Notes: generated from the sequence alone by a model not told the origin. A stretch of 20,775 nucleotides of DNA from Acidimicrobiales bacterium (GCA_020631315.1 JAHDHM010000003.1:14056-34830), one strand, 5' to 3'; shown: positions 7,256 through 15,007, counted from the first letter of the stretch. Program-made: numbers and translations.

Positions 7256-7977
7256 GGCGCAGCTCCCGAGTCGTCTCCGGCATCGACCATGTGGCGTTCC
7301 TCGAACGTCTCGGCGATGGTGCCTGCGACGACTCCGGCGACCGCGCCGACGAGGATGCCGAGACGGTCACTCAGCCCGAGAGCAGCCAGGCCCACCAGAC
7401 CACCGACGATCGCCGCGATGGCTGCGGACCGGCGATTGACGCTGAACAGCACCAGACCCATGAACATGATCGGCACGGCGAAGCCGAGTTCCCACGACTC
7501 CGGGATGACCGGGCCGACGACCATCCCGAGGATGGTGGTGCACTGCCAACCGGTCCAGAAGAGTGCGCCCACGCTCAGGTAGTAGCGACGGAACTCGTCC
7601 GGTTCGAGATCGGTCTTGAGCGAGCTGAGCGCGAACACCTGGTCGGCCATCACGTACGGGCCGAGGATCCGCATCCACAGCGGCTGCTTCCGGAACGCAG
7701 GTGACAGCGCGGCGCTGTACATGACGTGCCGGGTGTTGACGACGAAGCCGGCGAGGATGACGGCCCACAACGACGCCGAGCCGGCGAGGGTGATGACCGT
7801 CAGCTGCGCAGCGCCGGCGAAGATGATCTGCGATGACGCGAATCCGACACCGAGCGGCAGTGCGCTCTCGGTGATCGCGAGGCCGAGGACGAAGCCGAAC
7901 GGGATCGCCGGGAGGAACAGTGGGATGGCATCGCGGATCGCCTGGCGATCGAGCGCGTCCCACAGGTCCTGGAGCAT
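7252..7977 (-). CDS. azlC: AzlC-family branched-chain amino acid export permease
   Basis: A 241-residue inner-membrane protein. The opening IPLFLPAIPFGFVLGLAI is the AzlC signature, and VNTRHVMYSAALSP, the conserved loop, follows at about residue 85-100. Several further helices end in GAVAGVVAGTIAETF. It should form the permease of the AzlCD exporter, moving branched-chain amino acids or toxic analogues out of the cell. I prefer ATG 7977 to the GTG three codons earlier because TAGCGT lies seven bases upstream of that ATG, and the GTG would sit inside the promoter. The gene follows the M24 gene on the same strand by 76 bases but appears to have its own promoter. Confidence 0.9.
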   Translation of the reverse strand: MLQDLWDALDRQAIRDAIPLFLPAIPFGFVLGLAITESALPLGVGFASSQIIFAGAAQLTVITLAGSASLWAVILAGFVVNTRHVMYSAALSPAFRKQPLWMRILGPYVMADQVFALSSLKTDLEPDEFRRYYLSVGALFWTGWQCTTILGMVVGPVIPESWELGFAVPIMFMGLVLFSVNRRSAAIAAIVGGLVGLAALGLSDRLGILVGAVAGVVAGTIAETFEERHMVDAGDDSGAAP

Positions 7978-7984
7978 TCGGCGC

Positions 7985-7990
7985 ACGCTA
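7985..7990 (-). promoter_or_regulatory. -10 box of azlCD (leaderless)
   Basis: TAGCGT on the minus strand, seven bases before the azlC ATG at 7977. It has the same TANNNT-N6/7-ATG arrangement as the copA, merR, M20, Ddn-like and dioxygenase genes in this window. Confidence 0.5.
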
Positions 7991-8038
7991 CAACTCGCCG
8001 TCCGGGCCGATCTCCCGAGAATCGGACGACTCGGCGCA

Positions 8039-8054
8039 ACCGGACCGAACCGGT
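8039..8054. repeat. Small inverted repeat at the end of the M24 gene
   Basis: ACCGG-ACCGAA-CCGGT, five-pair arms and a six-base loop, begins at the M24 stop codon. There is no T-run. It could help end or stabilise the M24 transcript ahead of azlC, but the stem is short. Confidence 0.25.
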
Positions 8055-9244
8055 CAGGCCAGCAGTTCGTCCTCGTACGGATAGGACGAGATCGGGGTCG
8101 CGCCGTCGGCCTCGATCAGGTACATCTGCTCGAGCTTCACGCCGGGACCACCGTGCTCGGAACCGATGTAGCTCTCGACCGAGACGACCATGTTCTCGGC
8201 GAACTCGCCGTCGTAGCCGTGGCGCTCCCAGTCCTGGCGGTACCAGACACGAGGCCACTCGTCGCTCATGCCGACGCCGTGCACGACGCAGGCGTAGCGG
8301 TTGGCGATGTACTCGTCGGGCTGGGCGAAGGACTTCATCGACAGCTCGTGGAACGTCAGCCCGGGCACGAGCAGGTTCGCGTTGTGTGTGACTTCGTCGT
8401 GTGCCCGGCGGTACGCGGCACGCTGCGCGCCGGTCGGCGCGACGTCGCCGACGAGCCAGGTGCGCGAGATGTCGGCGCAGTAGCCGAACGGACCGATCAT
8501 GTCGGTGTCGAACGCGAGCAGATCGCCGGCCTCGATCTTGCGAGCCGACGACTCCTGGTACCAGGGGTTGGTGCGGGGACCACTGCAGAGCATGCGACCG
8601 TCGATCCAGTCGCCGTCGTTGGCGACGTTGACCTGGTGGAGGATCGCGAACAGCTCGTTCTCGCTCACCCCCGGTTCGCACTGCTGGCGCATGGTCGCGA
8701 TCGCCGCTTCGGCCACGGCGATGGTGTGACGCATGCAGACGAGTTCGTCGGCGGACTTGATGGCCCGCGCCCATTCGACGAGTGGCTCGGCGTCGATCAC
8801 CCGAACGGTCGTCGCTTCGAGGGCCTGGACACAGCTCGGGTTGACCCGCTCGACGGCGACCACGGCGTCCGCCGCCACCACCGAGGTGACGTCGTTCGCG
8901 AAACCCGATGCGATCGCGGTGACGTCGGTGCCGCTGTCGAACACGTTGGGGTGATGGCCGGGACGGAACTCGCCGATCCAGTCGTGTTCGTCGGCGTAGG
9001 CCCCGAACATGACCGAGGAACCATCGGCCCGCAGCACGAGGTAGCAGGTCGGGATGTGCGCCTGGAAGAGGGCATACTCCCGCCAGTCGGCGGCGTAGCG
9101 CAGCGACACCGGGTTCATCAGCACCATGGCGTCGACGCCGGCGCGTTCCATCTGCTCGAGCAGGCGGCGCTGGCGATACGAGATCAGCGAATGCCGATCG
9201 ACGTCGGGGAGTTCCAGTACCGGAACCTGGACGGAGCGAGACAT
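8054..9244 (-). CDS. dddP: M24-fold metalloenzyme, candidate DMSP lyase DddP
   Basis: A 396-residue member of the M24 (creatinase/aminopeptidase P) family. Likely metal ligands are Asp246, Asp248 and Asp258 (in FDTDMIGPFGYCADISRTW), His322 (VVHGVGMSDEW), Glu357 (VVSVES) and Glu372 (VKLEQM). Residue numbers I recall for Ruegeria DddP are metal ligands D295, D297, D307, H371, E406 and E421, plus Y366 and the proposed catalytic D377. All eight match this protein with one constant offset of 49 (Tyr317 and Asp328 here). Ordinary Xaa-Pro peptidases have different spacings and lack the extra first Asp. DddP cleaves dimethylsulfoniopropionate to dimethyl sulfide and acrylate. The start is uncertain: ATG 9244 or GTG 9265. 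Neighbours give no acrylate-pathway support, so a peptidase-like paralogue remains possible. Confidence 0.62.
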   Translation of the reverse strand: MSRSVQVPVLELPDVDRHSLISYRQRRLLEQMERAGVDAMVLMNPVSLRYAADWREYALFQAHIPTCYLVLRADGSSVMFGAYADEHDWIGEFRPGHHPNVFDSGTDVTAIASGFANDVTSVVAADAVVAVERVNPSCVQALEATTVRVIDAEPLVEWARAIKSADELVCMRHTIAVAEAAIATMRQQCEPGVSENELFAILHQVNVANDGDWIDGRMLCSGPRTNPWYQESSARKIEAGDLLAFDTDMIGPFGYCADISRTWLVGDVAPTGAQRAAYRRAHDEVTHNANLLVPGLTFHELSMKSFAQPDEYIANRYACVVHGVGMSDEWPRVWYRQDWERHGYDGEFAENMVVSVESYIGSEHGGPGVKLEQMYLIEADGATPISSYPYEDELLA

Positions 9245-10508
9245 GGCCGTATCGAACCACAGCACGCGACCGACGAGAAGGGCCGCTCACCGCATGACGG
9301 GACTCGTGGTCGCCGCAGGCCTTCTCGCAGCCGCGTGCTCCGACCGCGATGCCGACGCGACCAACGACGCTGCTCCAGCAGTCGGAATCGACACGACCGC
9401 CGAGGAGGTTCAGGCGGACCCGGTCGAGCGCCCCGACGGGGCGACCGCGCGGGCGTCGGCGCCGCCGACCCGCTGGCGAACTGACGTCCAGGACTCAGGC
9501 AACCGTTGGGCACAGGGCACCGTCGACCTGACCGCAGCCCCGATCGAGGTCGCTCTCCCCGGAACACCGCTGTGGGTCGTGGCCTTCGGACCCGACTCCT
9601 GGCACGTGGAGCTCGCGGATGGCACTGCGGTGACCGTGCACGAATCGGGCTCGGTCGAGGTTGCACCCTCCGTCTCGCCTGACCCTCCAGAGGTCCGGCC
9701 TCGTGACGACGGCGACGGGTTCGAGGTCGTGAGCGCGCTCCGTCTGCGGGACCTGTTCGTCGACCCGCTCCCGGACACCCGCGTCGTCTACTCAGGGCCG
9801 ACGCTCGTCGCCCTCGCCGAGCCGACCGACCGGTACCGCCACGGCGTGCTCGGCGACCGGATCGAGGCCGGCGCGATCGAGATCGTCGACACCGACACCG
9901 GGTCCACCCGGCGCATCACGATCGAGGCTCCTGCCGTGGTCGAGGGCATCTCGCCGATGCTGGCAGACCTCGACGGCGACGGCGAGATGGAGATCGTCGT
10001 CACCACGGCGCAGGGAGAGGACGGCGCTCGCCTCGAGGCATGGTCGCTCGACGGTGAGTTCGTCGCCGCGTCCCTGCCGATCGGTCGGGGGAATCGCTGG
10101 CGCAACCAGCTCGGCGCCGCACCGCTCGGCCCGAACGGCGAGATCGAGCTCGTGGACGTCCAGACCCCACACATCGGTGGGATCGTGCAGTTCTTCCGGC
10201 TCGAGGGCGATCAGCTCGTCCGTCAGGCACAGCTGTCGTCGTTCACGACGCACGAGATCGGCTCACGGAACCTCGACCAGGGCGTGCTCGTCGACAGCAC
10301 CGGCGATGGCCGGCCTGAGGTCCTGGTGCTCAGCACCAGCGCCCGCGATCTCGTGGCCATCGAACGTACGGCCGACGGCGCCGACGTCGTCGCCGAGGTG
10401 CCGCTCGATTCGTCGGTCCGGACGAACCTCGCGCTGCGACCGAGCGCCGAGACGACGGCGCTCGCCGTCGGCACCTCCGACGGTCGCCTGTTGGTCTGGA
10501 CCGGCTGA
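9243..10508 (+). CDS. Secreted lipoprotein with FG-GAP/VCBS-type repeats
   Basis: A 421-residue predicted lipoprotein. A basic n-region (TRRAAHR) is followed by a hydrophobic core and lipobox LAAAC with Cys32, then a low-complexity Asp/Ala/Pro linker. The body contains at least two calcium-binding-type FG-GAP/VCBS elements, DLDGDGEMEIVVTT (around residue 244) and STGDGRPEVLVLS (around 351). This suggests a beta-propeller displayed outside the membrane. I chose ATG 9243 because GGAG lies six bases upstream and because the alternative ATG 9294 would leave a signal peptide with no positive charge. The start codon overlaps that of the divergent M24 gene. The ligand and role are unknown. Confidence 0.78.
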   Translation: MAVSNHSTRPTRRAAHRMTGLVVAAGLLAAACSDRDADATNDAAPAVGIDTTAEEVQADPVERPDGATARASAPPTRWRTDVQDSGNRWAQGTVDLTAAPIEVALPGTPLWVVAFGPDSWHVELADGTAVTVHESGSVEVAPSVSPDPPEVRPRDDGDGFEVVSALRLRDLFVDPLPDTRVVYSGPTLVALAEPTDRYRHGVLGDRIEAGAIEIVDTDTGSTRRITIEAPAVVEGISPMLADLDGDGEMEIVVTTAQGEDGARLEAWSLDGEFVAASLPIGRGNRWRNQLGAAPLGPNGEIELVDVQTPHIGGIVQFFRLEGDQLVRQAQLSSFTTHEIGSRNLDQGVLVDSTGDGRPEVLVLSTSARDLVAIERTADGADVVAEVPLDSSVRTNLALRPSAETTALAVGTSDGRLLVWTG

Positions 10509-10524
10509 ACCCGGACCCGCCGGC

Positions 10525-10881
10525 TCAGTGCGCGGCGACGCAGAACTCGTTGCCCTCGGGGTCGGCCATGGTCGTCCAGCGCGTGCCGTACTCGTCCTTG
10601 TCGTGGACGACCGTCGCCCCGAGTCCGACGAGACGCTCGACCTCGGCGGCTCGGTCCTCGACGTCGAGGTCCAGGTGCATCCGGTTCTTCGCCGACTTCG
10701 GTTCGGGCACCTTGATGAACATCATCGTCGGCACCCCGGCGCCGTCGCCCTCGAGCCGGGCGAAGAAGTCCTCGGGCACGCCGGGAGTCGGTGCCAACGT
10801 GCGGTCGAACACCGCGGCCCAGAAGGCCGCCAGGCGTCCGGCGTGTGCACAGTCGAAGGTCACTGCGGCGAGAGTGGTCAT
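10525..10881 (-). CDS. VOC-superfamily (glyoxalase-like) protein
   Basis: A 118-residue single-module protein of the vicinal oxygen chelate fold. Its signs are TTLAAVTFDCAHAGRLAAFW at the start, RMHLDLDVEDRAAEVERL in the middle and MADPEGNEFCV at the end; His69 and Glu113 are plausible metal ligands. This glyoxalase-like subfamily is abundant in Actinobacteria and mostly uncharacterised; members act in resistance, isomerisation or simple ligand binding. GAGGAG seven bases before the ATG is a good ribosome site. It follows the MerR/GyrI-like regulator by 55 bases on the same strand, so it is probably the regulator's cotranscribed output. It is convergent with the FG-GAP lipoprotein gene, 16 bases apart. 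Confidence 0.85.
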   Translation of the reverse strand: MTTLAAVTFDCAHAGRLAAFWAAVFDRTLAPTPGVPEDFFARLEGDGAGVPTMMFIKVPEPKSAKNRMHLDLDVEDRAAEVERLVGLGATVVHDKDEYGTRWTTMADPEGNEFCVAAH

Positions 10882-10936
10882 GTGATTGCTCCTCGAGGGC
10901 GCTGATGCTGAGAGCTGGTCGGATCGGTGGAGTCGT

Positions 10937-11803
10937 TCAGGCGGTGCCCGGCCGGATGGGCCAGGAGATCTCGGTGCGGAGCTGGTCGTCGGGCAGCAGC
11001 TCGAACGTGGCGGGGTCGACGCTCACGACGTAGTGCTCGCGCACCGGGGCGTCGTCGCTCACGGCATGGCGAGCGACCCAGGCACCGAGGCGCCGGTACG
11101 TCTCGCCGATCTGGTCGTAGCCGCCGTGGTGCGTCATCACGGCGCACGTCGCGGGCGGCACCATCGAGACGACGACGCCGGCGACGAAACCGCTCGAGTC
11201 CAGTCCGCCAGGGTCCGCGATCACCACGAAGGCCGTGACGGGTTCGTCGTCGGTGTCGACCTGCGCCGGGTAGAGCGCACCACTCGGACCCGCGATCTCG
11301 GCTCCCGATGCGGCGATCGACCCATGGATCCGGCCGTAGGCGTCGTCGAGAAAAGGCGCGTAGTCGGCGCCCGACACGGTTCCGGTGAACGCCAGCACGT
11401 GGCGCTGTGGCTCCTCGCGCACGTGGACCGGGGTGTGCAGGCTCGGCAGCTCGGCCGAGACCTGGAGGTCGTCGACGATGCGCTGAACCTCGTCGGCCCG
11501 TCGACGCATCTCCGCCTCGTGAGCGGCGATGACCTCCCGGGTCACCTGAGGGTCGCGGGCTCGCAGGATCGTGGCGACATCGCGCAGTGGCAGATCGAGA
11601 TCGCGCAGCCGTCGGATGATCGTCGCGTCGTTCAGCTGCGACACCCGGTACGACCGGTAGCCGGTCGACGGGTCGATCGAGTCCGGGATGAGCAGTCCCT
11701 GCTCGTGGTAGGCCCGGAGCGCCTTCACCGACACCAGCGACGCACGCGAGAACATCCCGATGCTCATGAGGGGGTCGGTCGGTGGGTCGGCACGATCGCT
11801 CAC
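10937..11803 (-). CDS. MerR-family regulator with GyrI-like effector domain (BltR/BmrR type)
   Basis: A 288-residue activator-type regulator. It has a winged-helix MerR domain (about 13-82, with SIGMFSRASLVSVKALRAYHEQGLL and GYRSY), a coiled-coil linker (about 90-125) and a C-terminal GyrI-like ligand domain (about 130-288) of the kind that binds hydrophobic or cationic drugs in BmrR/TipA relatives. I chose GTG 11803, although ATG 11767 would also give an intact HTH. A CACGCT -10 lies seven bases before the GTG, a 19-bp spacer holds a perfect dyad, and TTGACT forms the -35; this is the standard MerR-activated promoter. It probably controls itself and the VOC gene. The effector is unknown. Confidence 0.88.
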   Translation of the reverse strand: MSDRADPPTDPLMSIGMFSRASLVSVKALRAYHEQGLLIPDSIDPSTGYRSYRVSQLNDATIIRRLRDLDLPLRDVATILRARDPQVTREVIAAHEAEMRRRADEVQRIVDDLQVSAELPSLHTPVHVREEPQRHVLAFTGTVSGADYAPFLDDAYGRIHGSIAASGAEIAGPSGALYPAQVDTDDEPVTAFVVIADPGGLDSSGFVAGVVVSMVPPATCAVMTHHGGYDQIGETYRRLGAWVARHAVSDDAPVREHYVVSVDPATFELLPDDQLRTEISWPIRPGTA

Positions 11804-11810
11804 GAAGAGC

Positions 11811-11841
11811 AGCGTGCACCCTCCCCCGAGGGGAGAGTCAA
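11811..11841 (-). promoter_or_regulatory. MerR-type promoter with 19-bp spacer and central dyad
   Basis: On the minus strand, -35 TTGACT (11841-11836), a 19-bp spacer and -10 CACGCT (11816-11811). The spacer carries the perfect dyad CTCCCC-CGA-GGGGAG (11821-11835 on the plus strand). MerR-family regulators bind such dyads and twist over-long spacers to activate. The -35 overlaps the stop codon of the upstream patatin-like gene. Confidence 0.7.
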
Positions 11842-12743
11842 GCGCGCCGTGCGAAGGGGCCGGCCTCGAGGGCCCGAGCGGTCAACTCACCGGCTGCCGC
11901 GACGATCGCGGGACCGGCCTCGTGGTTCTCGCGGGGGAAGCCCCCGGCGAGGTCGACGAGCGCCTCGTCGGGTTCGACCACGACCACCCGCGTGCCGTGC
12001 GCGCGAAGCAGCTCGACCTCGGCCGCCAGCTGACGCCGAGCCCGACGGCGCACCATGCCGCCGCCCGGGCGGGTCATCGGCGACGAGATCAACACCGTCC
12101 CGACGTCGTCGCCGACCAGGAGATCGGCGTTGGTCGACGAGTGGACCGCGCCGTCGACGAACAGATCGTCACCGATCTGCTTCGGCTCGAACATGAGCGG
12201 CACCGCGGAAGTGGCTTCCAGCGCATCGGCCACCGCGACGTCGTGTCGGTCACGGCCGAACACGACACGCGCCCCTCCCTGCATCGACACCGCCGGCAGC
12301 CACAGCTGGGAGGGCCAGGCGAGGTCGAGGTCGCCGATCGGGAACCGCCGTAGCGGGCTGGTCGGGAACACGCCACCGGGCAAGAGACCGACCAGCGGGG
12401 CAACCCCGCGACCTCGACCGACGCCACGCAGCGCCCCGGGCGCCACTGGCCGGAGTCGACGCCACGGCTGCTTGAGTGACGCCATGGCCTCGCGCATCCG
12501 CTCTCGCTCGTCATCGGTCGGTGGCGTGGTGATCGACGCCAACACGTCGTCCGTCGTGGCTCCGCCGAGCAGCGTGGCGGCGATGGAGCCGCCGGCCGAG
12601 GTGCCCACGACACGCGCCGCTCCAGCGGGCTCGTGGCCGAGCGTGCGTCGCACGCCGTCGAGAACGCCGAGGTGGAAGGCCCACCCCATCGGTCCGCCTG
12701 CGCCGAGCACCAGCCCGACTCCGGATCCATCCACCCCGGTCAT
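11838..12743 (-). CDS. Patatin-like phospholipase / serine acyl hydrolase
   Basis: A 301-residue patatin-fold lipase. The oxyanion glycine stretch is [18 protein letters not shown] (about 11-28). The nucleophile elbow is GTSAGG with Ser49, and the catalytic Asp is in [11 protein letters not shown] (Asp197; DGA instead of the common DGG). Family members cleave acyl esters of phospholipids or lysophospholipids and often act near membranes; no signal peptide is seen. I chose ATG 12743; longer versions of the frame extend into non-homologous sequence and across the MaoC promoter. The stop codon overlaps the -35 of the next (MerR) promoter. A seven-codon upstream frame ends on the start codon. Confidence 0.85.
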   Translation of the reverse strand: MTGVDGSGVGLVLGAGGPMGWAFHLGVLDGVRRTLGHEPAGAARVVGTSAGGSIAATLLGGATTDDVLASITTPPTDDERERMREAMASLKQPWRRLRPVAPGALRGVGRGRGVAPLVGLLPGGVFPTSPLRRFPIGDLDLAWPSQLWLPAVSMQGGARVVFGRDRHDVAVADALEATSAVPLMFEPKQIGDDLFVDGAVHSSTNADLLVGDDVGTVLISSPMTRPGGGMVRRRARRQLAAEVELLRAHGTRVVVVEPDEALVDLAGGFPRENHEAGPAIVAAAGELTARALEAGPFARRA

Positions 12744-12763
12744 CGCATCGTCCGTGTTCGCAT
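12740..12763 (-). other. Possible seven-codon upstream frame (MRTRTMR) coupled to the patatin-like gene
   Basis: ATG at 12763 opens a frame of seven codons whose TGA overlaps the patatin ATG (ATGA). TAGTGT lies eight bases before this ATG (12777-12772), so a transcript could start close to it. The frame may feed ribosomes to the otherwise poorly marked start at 12743. It is short and could be chance. Confidence 0.25.
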
Positions 12764-12828
12764 GGAACGAAACACTACATTCTGTATCGGTATTCCGGCC
12801 GGGTGATGCACATGCGAAGATCGCCGCC

Positions 12829-13305
12829 ATGACCGACCGACCCGTGTCCGGCAAGTGGCTCGAGGAACTCACCCCCGGCCTCGTGATCCAGCACGCGCTG
12901 CGGCGCACCGTGACCGAGGCCGACAACGTGCTGTTCACCTCGATCACGATGAACCCCGCGTGGCTGCACCTCGACTTCGACTACGCCGAGAACGAGACCG
13001 AGTTCGGCAAGCCGCTCGTCAACTCGATGCTGACCGCCGCGATGGTGGTCGGGATCAGCGTGCACGAGACGACGCTCGGCACGACGGTCGCCAACCTCGG
13101 CTTCAGTGACCTGTCCTTCCCGGCCCCGCTGTTCCACGGCGACACCATCCGTGTCGAGACGGAGGTGACCGCGGCACGCGAATCGAACTCCCGGCCGAAC
13201 CAGGGCGTCGTGACCTTCGAGCACCGGGCCTTCAACCAGCACGACGCGTTGGTGTGCCGAGCGGTCCGCCAGGCGCTGATGCTCAAGCGTCCGACGAACA
13301 GCTGA
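12829..13305 (+). CDS. MaoC-like hotdog-fold dehydratase/hydratase
   Basis: A 158-residue hotdog-fold protein of the MaoC family, resembling mesaconyl-CoA hydratase-type members. The signature region is [22 protein letters not shown] (Asn42, His47, Asp49), followed by [29 protein letters not shown] and [12 protein letters not shown]. It should add or remove water on a CoA thioester. The Asp two residues before Asn in classical R-hydratases is Thr40 here. It faces the CitE-like gene with only three bases between the stops. Such MaoC and CitE genes are often neighbours and act on successive CoA esters, which supports a joint pathway here. GAAGAT seven bases before the ATG is a possible -10. Confidence 0.85.
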   Translation: MTDRPVSGKWLEELTPGLVIQHALRRTVTEADNVLFTSITMNPAWLHLDFDYAENETEFGKPLVNSMLTAAMVVGISVHETTLGTTVANLGFSDLSFPAPLFHGDTIRVETEVTAARESNSRPNQGVVTFEHRAFNQHDALVCRAVRQALMLKRPTNS

Positions 13306-13308
13306 CAC

Positions 13309-14163
13309 TCAGGCGCCGTCCGCCTGCTCGATGATCCGCCGCGCCTGCACCGCGAGCGGTTCGTCGACCATGCGCCCCTCGAAGTCGATGGCCGCGGTGC
13401 CACTGGCGATGCCGGCTTCGTAGGCCGCGAGCAGCCGACGAGCTGTCTCGACCTCGTCGGCCGACGGGGTGAACGCCTCGTGGGCGGCGACGACCTGGCC
13501 GGGGTGGATGCACAGCTTCCCGACGAAGCCCATCGCTCTGGCTTCGGCGGCCTCGGCGAGGAATCGGTCCTGGGTGCGGATCTCGGTGACGACCTGGTCG
13601 ATCACGGGCACCTCCGCGAGCCGACCGGCGAGCGCCACCGCACCACGGGCGTAGGCGACCTCGGCGTTGGACGCGGTGCGAACGCCGCCCATGTCGGCGA
13701 TGAAGTCCTCGGCACCGAAGTAGCCGGCGACGACCTGAGGATGCGCGAGCAGCTGACGCGCATCGGCGACACCGAGCGCTGTCTCGAGACCGGCGAACAC
13801 TCCGAGATCGGCACGGCCTGCGGCGGCGAGCGCCGTGGCGACTCGATTCAGCCCGTCGACGGTCTCGACCTTCGGCACGACCACGGCAGCGAGCCTGTCG
13901 GGAAGTGCCGCCACGTCCTCGGCGAACCACTCGGAGTCGATCGAGTTCACCCGCACAGCGACCGGTGAGTCGACGGCGATGACGGGCGCCAGTTCCCGTG
14001 CCGCAGCGCGACCCTCGCCCTTCATGGCGACGGGAGCTGCGTCCTCGCAGTCGATGACGACGAGATCTGCACCACGACGGCCGAGCTTCGCGAGCACGTC
14101 ACGGCGGATGGCCGGAGCGAACAGCACGGAGCGCAACCGCGTCGGCGTCGGGACCACCGTCAT
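13309..14163 (-). CDS. HpcH/HpaI (CitE-like) CoA-ester lyase
   Basis: A 284-residue TIM-barrel lyase or thioesterase of the CitE/malyl-CoA group. It opens with RLRSVLFAPAIRRDVLAK, then has VVIDCEDAAP, substrate-binding Arg71 in VRVNSIDS, Mg ligands Glu127 (AGLETALGV) and Asp153 (GAEDFIADMGG), and GKLCIHPGQV near the C-terminus. Family members split or form malyl-, methylmalyl- or citramalyl-CoA; which one applies cannot be read. The ATG at 14163 overlaps the stop of the dioxygenase gene (ATGA), so the two are coupled. Because of the frameshift upstream, the same reading frame also continues without a stop back to 14961, so a fused product is possible on paper. Confidence 0.9.
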   Translation of the reverse strand: MTVVPTPTRLRSVLFAPAIRRDVLAKLGRRGADLVVIDCEDAAPVAMKGEGRAAARELAPVIAVDSPVAVRVNSIDSEWFAEDVAALPDRLAAVVVPKVETVDGLNRVATALAAAGRADLGVFAGLETALGVADARQLLAHPQVVAGYFGAEDFIADMGGVRTASNAEVAYARGAVALAGRLAEVPVIDQVVTEIRTQDRFLAEAAEARAMGFVGKLCIHPGQVVAAHEAFTPSADEVETARRLLAAYEAGIASGTAAIDFEGRMVDEPLAVQARRIIEQADGA

Positions 14164-14961
14164 CCGAGTCGTCCGTAGAAGGTCTCGAGCGCTGAGTCGG
14201 AGAGGCGGATGCCGGGCTGCTCGTTGAAGGCGAACACCACGAGGATGCGGGTGGTGTCGCCTTCGGTGGGTGTGACTCGATGCAGCGCATCGCGGCCACG
14301 GAACACGACCAGCGCACCCGGCTCGAACTTCAGCTGACGAACCGGGAGTTCTCCGTCGAGCACGGACAGCGTCGAAGCCGTCGTCACCGGCGTCGGCGTC
14401 GCGCAATCCGGGCACGTACTCGAACGCGCCGCCACCTTCGGGCGCCTGCAAGAGCAGTGTCACGGCGAAGGCCGAGTTGTCGAAGTGCCATCCGAGCTCG
14501 CGACCGTGCGGGGCGAAGTGCACGTTGATCGACGACACCTCGTCGTCGTACGGGTGGAGCGAGTCGACGCCGACCACCTTCGCGAGGAACGAACGGACGC
14601 AGCCGTCGCCGTAGACGACACGAAGCGACGAGTCCGCAGGAATCTCGTCGTCGGCGATCAGCCCCTTGCTGCTGACGATCGGACGATTGCGCACGTGGTC
14701 CGGATCGAACTCGGGGTCGTCCGGCCGCAGGTAGACGTTGTGGGTCGAACTCGCGTAGAACGCCTCACCTTCCCGGCCGCTGACCGCACGAACGATCTCG
14801 GCCACGGCGTCCGCGAGCACGAACCGTTCGAGCACGAGTGCGCCATCGTCGGCAAGCCGATCGCGGCAGGCATCGACGTACGCCGGATCGCCGATCGGGT
14901 GACGCTCGAAATCGATCAGATCGGCAACGGACGCTGCTCGATGGTCCGGCGACGAGGGCAT
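14160..14961 (-). pseudogene. 2-oxoglutarate/Fe(II) dioxygenase gene broken by a frameshift
   Basis: The N-terminal part reads from ATG 14961 (MPSSPDHRAASVADLIDFER) through the iron motif WHFDNS (His159, Asp161) and GGGAFEYVPGLRD to about residue 200. The rest lies in a different frame: VLDGELPVRQLKFEPGALVVF, then RGRDALHRVTP with the distal His, TTRILVVFAF with the 2-oxoglutarate-type Arg, ending at 14160. The total length, 802 bases, is one more than a multiple of three. The switch falls near 14355-14375. Together the halves form a complete double-stranded beta-helix dioxygenase of about 267 residues. TACCGT six bases before the ATG marks a leaderless start. Its stop overlaps the CitE ATG. 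Either the gene is freshly inactivated, or this is a sequencing/assembly error or a programmed shift. The HxD motif argues against a halogenase. Confidence 0.8.
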
Positions 14962-14967
14962 CAGCTC

Positions 14968-15007
14968 ACGGTATTCGAGGCCGTGGCGACACGACAGCTG
15001 CGAGGAT
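14968..15007. promoter_or_regulatory. Divergent -10 boxes for the dioxygenase and methyltransferase genes
   Basis: TACCGT on the minus strand (14973-14968) lies six bases before the dioxygenase ATG. GAGGAT on the plus strand (15002-15007) lies six bases before the methyltransferase GTG. The first matches TANNNT fully, the second only at A2 and T6. Confidence 0.45.

Noticed and set aside
7252..9244. DddP candidate and azlCD as one operon for DMSP use
   Set aside because: They share a strand, but azlC has its own full -10 box seven bases before its ATG, the gap is 76 bases, and AzlCD exports branched-chain amino acids with no known link to DMSP or acrylate.
14160..14961. The dioxygenase as an amino-acid halogenase (BesD-like)
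   Set aside because: Fe(II) halogenases have HxG/HxA in place of HxD. Here the motif is WHFD, so a hydroxylase/oxygenase is expected.
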